In this document: positions 58,511 to 64,000 of the stretch, in pieces
How the letters are laid out: each line of letters starts with the position of its first letter
How positions within the stretch are numbered: position 1 is the first letter of the stretch
Assembly: GCF_001983175.1 (NCBI RefSeq)
Contig: NZ_MNPW01000005.1
Span: 434,001-498,000, forward strand
Direction: 5' to 3'
Length of the DNA stretch: 64,000 bases
Origin: Pseudomonas cedrina subsp. cedrina
Lineage (GTDB): Bacteria; Pseudomonadota; Gammaproteobacteria; Pseudomonadales; Pseudomonadaceae
Translations under genes and position numbers: made by a program
The notes under the pieces: model-generated
Databases searched by the model: none
The model's input: only the letters and a program-made list of their open reading frames with translations
Told to the model about the DNA's origin: nothing

Positions 58511-58957
58511 ATGCAACTGATCCTTCTGGAAAAAGTCGCCAACCTGGGCAACCTGGGCGACAAAGTGAACGTTAAGGCCGGCTACGGTCGTAACTACCTG
58601 CTGCCTTACGGCAAAGCCACCGCTGCAACCGCTGCCAACCTGGCTGCGTTTGAAGAGCGCCGTGCGGAGCTTGAAAAAGCCGCAGCAGACAAAAAAGCTT
58701 CGGCTGAAACGCGCGCTGCCCAACTGGCTGAGCTGGAAGTGACTATCACTGCCACCGCCGGTGACGAAGGCAAGCTGTTCGGTTCGATCGGCACCCACGA
58801 CATCGCTGATGCACTGACCGCCTCCGGCGTTGAAGTGCAGAAGAGCGAAGTTCGTCTGCCGAACGGCACCATCCGCAACGTAGGCGAATTCGACGTAGCC
58901 GTGCACCTGCACGCCGAAGTTGAAGCCACCGTACGCGTTGTCGTGGTAGCAGCTTAA
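58511..58957 (+). CDS. rplI: 50S ribosomal protein L9
   Basis: A 148-residue two-domain ribosomal protein: N-terminal RNA-binding domain [24 protein letters not shown] with GRNYLLP, a long central helix ([16 protein letters not shown]) and a C-terminal domain ending in a beta-rich segment. Last gene of its operon; a terminator follows 48 bases later. Confidence 0.98.
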   Translation: MQLILLEKVANLGNLGDKVNVKAGYGRNYLLPYGKATAATAANLAAFEERRAELEKAAADKKASAETRAAQLAELEVTITATAGDEGKLFGSIGTHDIADALTASGVEVQKSEVRLPNGTIRNVGEFDVAVHLHAEVEATVRVVVVAA

Positions 58958-59004
58958 GCAGCACCTGACTGGGTGGCACCTCGCGTGCCAGCCGGTTAAC
59001 ATCG

Positions 59005-59041
59005 GGCACGATCCTGTTTACAGGTCGTGCCTTTTGTTTTT
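59005..59041 (+). terminator. Rho-independent terminator after rplI
   Basis: GGCACGATCCTG and CAGGTCGTGCC form a stem with a TTTA loop and one mismatch, followed by TTTTGTTTTT. Confidence 0.9.
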
Positions 59042-59067
59042 CTACACACCCCTAATTCCAAGTGGCC

Positions 59068-60465
59068 ATGAACGATATTTCAGCTCCCGAGCAATACGAT
59101 CTGCAAACCGCTGCCCTGAAGGTGCCGCCGCATTCCATCGAGGCCGAACAGGCCGTGCTCGGTGGTTTGATGCTGGACAACAACGCCTGGGAGCGCGTGC
59201 TGGATCAAGTCTCGGACGGTGACTTCTATCGGCATGACCACCGCCTGATCTTCCGCGCCATCGCCAAGCTGGCCGACCAGAACTCACCGATCGACGTGGT
59301 GACCCTGGCCGAGCAGTTGGACAAGGAAGGCCAGACCTCCCAGGTCGGCGGCCTGGGCTACCTCGGTGAGCTGGCGAAAAACACGCCGTCCGTCGCCAAC
59401 ATCAAGGCCTATGCCCAGATCGTCCGCGAGCGGGCCACGCTGCGCCAGTTGATCGGCATCAGCACCGAAATCGCCGACAGCGCTTTCAACCCCGAAGGCC
59501 GCACTGCCGCCGAGATTCTCGATGAGGCCGAGCGGCAGATCTTCCAGATCGCCGAGGCCCGCCCGAAAACCGGCGGTCCGGTCAGCGTCAACGACCTGCT
59601 GACCAAGGCCATCGACCGTATCGACACCCTGTTCAATACCGATGCGGCCATTACCGGGATCTCCACCGGTTATACCGATCTGGACGAGAAAACCAGCGGC
59701 CTTCAGCCGTCCGACCTGATCATCGTCGCCGGCCGTCCGTCCATGGGTAAAACCACCTTTGCGATGAACCTGGTGGAAAACGCCGTGTTGCGCAGCGATA
59801 AGGCGGTGCTGGTGTACTCCCTGGAGATGCCAGGCGAATCGCTGATCATGCGGATGCTCTCGTCCCTGGGGCGCATCGACCAGACCAAAGTGCGTTCCGG
59901 CCAACTGGAAGACGACGATTGGCCGCGCCTGACCTCGGCGGTCAACCTGCTCAATGACCGCAAACTGTTCATCGATGACACCGCCGGCATCAGCCCTTCG
60001 GAGATGCGCGCCCGTACCCGCCGACTGGTGCGTGAGCACGGTGATATCGCGCTGATCATGATCGACTACCTGCAGCTCATGCAGATCCCGGGCTCCAGCG
60101 GCGACAGCCGGACCAACGAGATTTCCGAAATCTCCCGGTCCCTGAAAGCCCTGGCCAAGGAATTTAACTGCCCGGTGGTGGCGCTGTCCCAGCTCAACCG
60201 TTCCTTGGAACAACGTCCCAACAAGCGCCCGGTGAACTCCGACTTGCGTGAATCCGGAGCGATCGAGCAGGATGCCGACGTGATCATGTTCGTGTACCGC
60301 GACGAGGTGTATCACCCCGAGACGGAACACAAGGGCATTGCCGAGATCATCATCGGCAAGCAACGGAACGGCCCCATCGGCTTTATCCGCCTGGCGTTCA
60401 TCGGCAAGTACACGCGCTTCGAGAACCTGGCGCCGGGCAGCTATAACTTCGATGACGACGAGTAG
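59068..60465 (+). CDS. dnaB: Replicative DNA helicase
   Basis: A 465-residue hexameric 5'-3' helicase of the replication fork. The N-terminal domain (VPPHSIEAEQAVLGGLM) binds primase. The RecA-like C-terminal domain has Walker A AGRPSMGKTTFA (about 214-225), Walker B LIMIDYLQLM and the arginine-finger region. The ATG at 59068 is preferred to an in-frame GTG six bases earlier. No intein is present. Confidence 0.98.
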   Translation: MNDISAPEQYDLQTAALKVPPHSIEAEQAVLGGLMLDNNAWERVLDQVSDGDFYRHDHRLIFRAIAKLADQNSPIDVVTLAEQLDKEGQTSQVGGLGYLGELAKNTPSVANIKAYAQIVRERATLRQLIGISTEIADSAFNPEGRTAAEILDEAERQIFQIAEARPKTGGPVSVNDLLTKAIDRIDTLFNTDAAITGISTGYTDLDEKTSGLQPSDLIIVAGRPSMGKTTFAMNLVENAVLRSDKAVLVYSLEMPGESLIMRMLSSLGRIDQTKVRSGQLEDDDWPRLTSAVNLLNDRKLFIDDTAGISPSEMRARTRRLVREHGDIALIMIDYLQLMQIPGSSGDSRTNEISEISRSLKALAKEFNCPVVALSQLNRSLEQRPNKRPVNSDLRESGAIEQDADVIMFVYRDEVYHPETEHKGIAEIIIGKQRNGPIGFIRLAFIGKYTRFENLAPGSYNFDDDE

Positions 60466-60488
60466 TTTCAAGCGCCTGTAAGGGCCTC

Positions 60489-60558
60489 ATCGCAGGCAAG
60501 CCAGCTCCCACAATGATTTGTGGATACAGGCAAATGTTGGGGCTGGCTCGCCTGCGAT
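60489..60558. repeat. REP pair, outward-facing, right arm decayed
   Basis: The left arm ATCGCAGGCAAGCCAGCTCC is the 1613 type reversed. The right arm TGTTGGGGCTGGCTCGCCTG matches it in inverted orientation with several changes. The spacer is only about 22 bases. It follows dnaB by 23 bases. Confidence 0.8.
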
Positions 60559-60654
60559 GGCGTCACCACAATTCCGACCATTACCGTCGGAATTGGTCAA
60601 ATTTTGTGCTATATTCCGCGCCCGCGATTTTTCATCTCAACACCGGTCACCGTC

Positions 60655-62958
60655 ATGCAAACAGCCAAGCCGTTATTTGACTATCCCAAGTACTGGGCCG
60701 AATGTTTCGGTCCTGCGCCATTCCTGCCGATGAGCAGGGAGGAGATGGATCAGCTTGGCTGGGATTCGTGCGACATCATCATCGTTACCGGTGATGCCTA
60801 CGTGGACCATCCGTCGTTCGGCATGGCGATCATTGGCCGGCTGCTGGAGTCCCAGGGCTTTCGCGTCGGGATCATTGCGCAGCCGAACTGGCAGTCCAAA
60901 GACGACTTCATGAAGCTCGGCGAGCCGAACCTGTTCTTCGGCGTCGCGGCCGGCAACATGGACTCGATGATCAACCGCTACACCGCCGACAAGAAAATCC
61001 GCTCCGACGACGCCTACACCCCCGGCGGCATGGCCGGCAAACGCCCGGACCGCGCGAGCCTGGTGTACAGCCAGCGCTGCAAGGAAGCCTACAAGAACGT
61101 GCCGATCGTACTCGGCGGCATCGAAGCCTCCCTGCGCCGCATCGCCCACTACGACTACTGGCAGGACCGGGTGCGCAACTCGATCCTGATCGACGCCACC
61201 GCCGATATCCTGCTGTATGGCAACGCCGAGCGCGCCATCGTCGAAGTCGCCCAACGCCTGTCGTGGGGCCACAAGATCGAAGACATCACCGACGTGCGCG
61301 GCACGGCGTTCATTCGCCGTGATACGCCGGCGGGCTGGTACGAAGTGGACTCCACGCGCATCGACCGGCCGGGCAAGGTCGACAAGATCATCAACCCGTA
61401 CGTGAATACCCAGGACACCCAAGCCTGCGCCATCGAGCAGGAGAAAGGGCCGGTGGATGATCCGGACGAGGCCAAGGTGGTGCAGATCCTGGCCAGCCCG
61501 CGCATGACCCGCGACAAGACCGTGATCCGCCTGCCCTCGGTGGAAAAGGTCCGTGGCGATGCGGTGCTCTATGCCCACGCCAACCGCGTGCTGCACCTGG
61601 AAACCAACCCAGGCAACGCCCGCGCCCTGGTGCAGAAGCACGGCGAAGTGGACGTGTGGTTCAACCCGCCGCCCATTCCGATGACCACCGAAGAAATGGA
61701 CTACGTATTCGGCATGCCTTACGCACGTGTCCCGCACCCGGCGTACGGCAAGGAGAAAATCCCGGCCTACGACATGATCCGCTTCTCGGTGAACATCATG
61801 CGTGGCTGCTTCGGCGGCTGCACCTTCTGCTCGATCACCGAACACGAAGGCCGCATCATCCAGAACCGCTCCGAAGAGTCGATCATTCGCGAGATCGAAG
61901 AGATCCGCGACAAGGTTCCGGGCTTTACCGGCGTGATTTCCGACCTCGGGGGCCCGACCGCGAACATGTATCGCATCGCCTGCAAGAGCCCGGAAATCGA
62001 ATCCGCGTGCCGCAAGCCGTCGTGCGTGTTCCCTGGTATCTGCCCGAACCTGAACACCGACCACTCGTCGTTGATCCAGCTGTACCGTAGCGCCCGTGCC
62101 TTGCCGGGGGTGAAGAAAATCCTGATCGCCTCCGGCCTGCGCTACGACCTCGCCGTGGAATCGCCGGAATACGTCAAGGAGCTCGTCACCCACCACGTCG
62201 GCGGCTACCTGAAGATCGCCCCGGAACACACCGAGGAAGGTCCGCTCAACCAGATGATGAAGCCGGGCATTGGCAGCTATGACAAGTTCAAGCGCATGTT
62301 CGAGAAGTACACCAAGGAAGCGGGCAAGGAGCAGTACCTGATCCCGTACTTCATCGCCGCCCACCCCGGCACCACCGATGAAGACATGATGAACCTGGCC
62401 CTGTGGCTCAAGGGCAACGGCTTCCGCGCCGACCAGGTGCAGGCGTTCTACCCGTCGCCGATGGCCACTGCCACCGCCATGTACCACTCGGGCAAGAACC
62501 CGCTGCGCAAGGTCACCTACAAGAGCGACGCGGTAACCATCGTCAAGAGCGAAGAGCAACGCCGCCTGCACAAGGCGTTCCTGCGCTACCACGACCCGAA
62601 AGGCTGGCCGATGCTGCGTGAAGCGCTGACCCGCATGGGCCGCGCCGACCTGATCGGGCCGGGCAAGGACCAGTTGATCCCGTTGCACCAGCCGAGCACC
62701 GACAGCTACCAGAGCGCCCGTCGCAAGAACTCGACGCCGGCCGGCAGCCACAAGGTCGCCAAGGAAACCACCACCAAGATCCTCACCCAGCACACCGGCC
62801 TGCCGCCTCGCGGCAGCGACGGCAGCAACCCGTGGGACAAGCGCGAACAAGCCAAGGCCGCGGCGCAGGCGCGCAATAAGCAGGCGGCCAAGGAACGCAC
62901 CGATGCGGCCAAGGGCAAAGGCGGCAAGCCTACCCGCAAGCCGGTGGTGCCGCGTTGA
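60655..62958 (+). CDS. YgiQ family radical SAM protein
   Basis: A 767-residue protein. The radical SAM cluster motif CFGGCTFC (Cx3Cx2C) is near residue 385 in the sequence [12 protein letters not shown]. An N-terminal domain of about 350 residues (starting [14 protein letters not shown]) and a C-terminal region rich in Lys, Ala and Arg are typical of the UPF0313/YgiQ family. The reaction and substrate are unknown. The ATG at 60655 fits the family; the frame upstream to 60520 runs through the REP pair. A terminator follows. Confidence 0.92.
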   Translation: MQTAKPLFDYPKYWAECFGPAPFLPMSREEMDQLGWDSCDIIIVTGDAYVDHPSFGMAIIGRLLESQGFRVGIIAQPNWQSKDDFMKLGEPNLFFGVAAGNMDSMINRYTADKKIRSDDAYTPGGMAGKRPDRASLVYSQRCKEAYKNVPIVLGGIEASLRRIAHYDYWQDRVRNSILIDATADILLYGNAERAIVEVAQRLSWGHKIEDITDVRGTAFIRRDTPAGWYEVDSTRIDRPGKVDKIINPYVNTQDTQACAIEQEKGPVDDPDEAKVVQILASPRMTRDKTVIRLPSVEKVRGDAVLYAHANRVLHLETNPGNARALVQKHGEVDVWFNPPPIPMTTEEMDYVFGMPYARVPHPAYGKEKIPAYDMIRFSVNIMRGCFGGCTFCSITEHEGRIIQNRSEESIIREIEEIRDKVPGFTGVISDLGGPTANMYRIACKSPEIESACRKPSCVFPGICPNLNTDHSSLIQLYRSARALPGVKKILIASGLRYDLAVESPEYVKELVTHHVGGYLKIAPEHTEEGPLNQMMKPGIGSYDKFKRMFEKYTKEAGKEQYLIPYFIAAHPGTTDEDMMNLALWLKGNGFRADQVQAFYPSPMATATAMYHSGKNPLRKVTYKSDAVTIVKSEEQRRLHKAFLRYHDPKGWPMLREALTRMGRADLIGPGKDQLIPLHQPSTDSYQSARRKNSTPAGSHKVAKETTTKILTQHTGLPPRGSDGSNPWDKREQAKAAAQARNKQAAKERTDAAKGKGGKPTRKPVVPR

Positions 62959-62977
62959 TTGCAACCTGAACAAACAG

Positions 62978-63005
62978 AACGCCAGCCTCAGTGCTGGCGT
63001 TTTGC
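62978..63005 (+). terminator. Rho-independent terminator after the YgiQ-family gene
   Basis: AACGCCAGC and GCTGGCGTT flank CTCAGT, followed by TTTGCTTT. It begins 19 bases after the stop. Confidence 0.88.
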
Positions 63006-63056
63006 TTTCTGGCAGGCGGGTAGCCTGTTTGTTAAGGTGGCGCCCATTAGATTGCT

Positions 63057-63140
63057 ATCGCAGGCAAGCCAGCTCCCACCCTTGACCTCGTTCCCGCATG
63101 AGCATGCGGTCAACATGTGGGAGCTGGCTTGCCTGCGATA
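63057..63140. repeat. REP pair, outward-facing, both arms 1613 type
   Basis: The left arm ATCGCAGGCAAGCCAGCTCC and the right arm TGTGGGAGCTGGCTTGCCTG are exact reverse complements around a spacer containing GCATGAGCATGC. It lies 50 bases after the terminator of the YgiQ-family gene and 42 bases before the last ORF. Confidence 0.88.
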
Positions 63141-63182
63141 GCGTCAGTCCAATCACCACCCCTTTCAAGGAAGAACCTCTCC

Positions 63183-64000
63183 ATGGGCAACCCCCTGGCC
63201 GGCATCGGCATGGACTCCAACCGCTCCCAGTTCATGGCGCGCCAGCGCATTGAAAGCCAGATCAACCTGCCGCGCCTGTTTGCGGCCATCGACGCCGACC
63301 CCGGGATTGTCGGCGCGGGTGTGGTGTATATCGATGCCGACTTCAACATCGTCACCCTGCGTGAATTCAAGCCCATCTGCAGCATCCAGCCCAAGCGCAT
63401 CATCCTGCGGGAGGCGCAAAACTACGTTGCGCCGACACAGTTCGCTCAACATGTGGCGAGCAATCCGAGAGAGTCCAGGCTGATCGGCGAGGCGGTGAAC
63501 ACCGGGATCTCGTGCCTGGGCGCGGTCATCAGTTGGGCTGCGATTGCCAGCGGTACCCTGCTGGTGCCGTTCAGCGCGGGCGCCAGTTCCGTCGTTGTGG
63601 TGATAGGCTACGCGGCGGCGGGCGCGAGTTCACTGCAGTGCATCAATGGCCTTGCCCGCACGACGCTCGAGGTGGCCAAGCCCGAGGTCAACGATTGGCT
63701 CGACAGCGAAGGCTGGTACCAGAATGCTTCCATCGTGCTCGACGCAGCGTCGCTGGTCGGCGTGGGCGCTTCGACCCTGACGACGGTCAAGCTGGTCAGG
63801 GCCGCCAAAGCCTCGACGGGCAAGAGCCTGCGTGAAGTGCTGCGCGGTTTGAATCGCCAGGAAAGAGCCAAGCTGACCAAAGAACTGTTGAGCATCAACG
63901 ATCCCAAATTGACCTCGAAGCTACTCAAGCTCAAGCAAGCGTCGGGTGAGCTCACCAAGCGTTTCACCCCCACGCAGCTCAAGCACGGCACAACGACCCA
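63183..64000 (+). CDS. Unrecognised protein, 5' part (cut by window end)
   Basis: The frame is open from the ATG at 63183, preceded by AAGGAAG nine bases upstream, to the right edge with no stop: at least 272 residues. I recall similar proteins in pseudomonads named NAD synthetase, but no NAD-synthetase motif (P-loop SGGxDS) is present, so I do not use that name. Visible parts: a charged N-terminus (about 1-105) with VVYIDADFNIVTLREFKPI, then a long Gly/Ala/Ser/Val-rich hydrophobic region (about 107-153, probably two membrane-active helices), then a charged Lys/Leu-rich region. The overall look would suit an effector, toxin or colicin-like carrier, but this is only a guess. Confidence 0.75.
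   Translation, partial: MGNPLAGIGMDSNRSQFMARQRIESQINLPRLFAAIDADPGIVGAGVVYIDADFNIVTLREFKPICSIQPKRIILREAQNYVAPTQFAQHVASNPRESRLIGEAVNTGISCLGAVISWAAIASGTLLVPFSAGASSVVVVIGYAAAGASSLQCINGLARTTLEVAKPEVNDWLDSEGWYQNASIVLDAASLVGVGASTLTTVKLVRAAKASTGKSLREVLRGLNRQERAKLTKELLSINDPKLTSKLLKLKQASGELTKRFTPTQLKHGTTT

Noticed and set aside
63183..64000. NAD synthetase label for the last ORF
   Set aside because: No P-loop of the N-type ATP pyrophosphatase family or glutaminase motif is visible in the first 272 residues.

Overview
The window is a gene-dense, high-GC stretch of a Pseudomonas chromosome, most likely of the P. fluorescens group. This rests on three things: protein sequences I recognise as pseudomonad, gene order that follows the P. 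aeruginosa PA4996-to-PA4931 region (in reverse gene-number order) almost gene by gene, and abundant REP/REPIN palindromes of the kind found in fluorescent pseudomonads. Nearly everything is core genome. No rRNA, CRISPR, insertion sequence or integrase is visible.

Layout. 1-9000: envelope block with the end of hldE, an overlapping sugar epimerase, a leftward four-gene operon (SMR transporter, FAD oxidoreductase, aldo/keto reductase, Nudix-like protein), a divergent LysR regulator, waaA and a TolC-type outer membrane protein. 9000-13500: thiamine block with a TPP riboswitch, thiC and a CytX-type transporter, then an RsiV-like lipoprotein. 13600-22650: nudF, yqiB, cpdA, yqiA, parE, a phytase-like gene, parC and a PqiC-like lipoprotein. 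22700-27500: ahpA/ytjB-like gene, serB, psd and rhdA. 27500-33500: an HDOD protein, motAB behind a FliA-type promoter, an orphan PemK/MazF-like toxin behind a structured leader with a terminator, rsgA and orn. 33700-47760: a TRIC-type channel gene, queG, then the queG-nnrD-tsaE-amiB-mutL-miaA-hfq-hflX-hflK-hflC-hisZ-purA array. 47760-53200: a chemoreceptor behind a sigma-54-type promoter, a ferric-iron-type ABC permease and binding protein without an ATPase, and two tandem identical tRNA-Leu genes. 53184-64000: rnr, rlmB, rpsF-rpsR-DUF2232-rplI, dnaB, a YgiQ-family radical SAM gene and the start of an unrecognised ORF cut by the window end.

Genes act together in recognisable sets: LPS core assembly (hldE, waaA), thiamine pyrimidine synthesis and uptake (riboswitch, thiC, cytX), topoisomerase IV (parE, parC), the flagellar stator (motA, motB), tRNA modification (queG, tsaE, miaA), RNA metabolism (hfq, orn, rnr, rlmB), membrane protease control (hflK, hflC) and replication/translation (dnaB, rpsF, rpsR, rplI).

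The least ordinary locus is 31153-31834: a toxin-like gene of AT-richer composition with a TTG start and no protein antitoxin, preceded by hairpins ending in a UUCG-loop terminator, an arrangement resembling type III toxin-antitoxin loci. Other points worth a look are a visible alternative pairing that could switch the TPP riboswitch, the placement of all ten REP doublets just downstream of genes, and the duplicated tRNA-Leu unit with two matching promoters.
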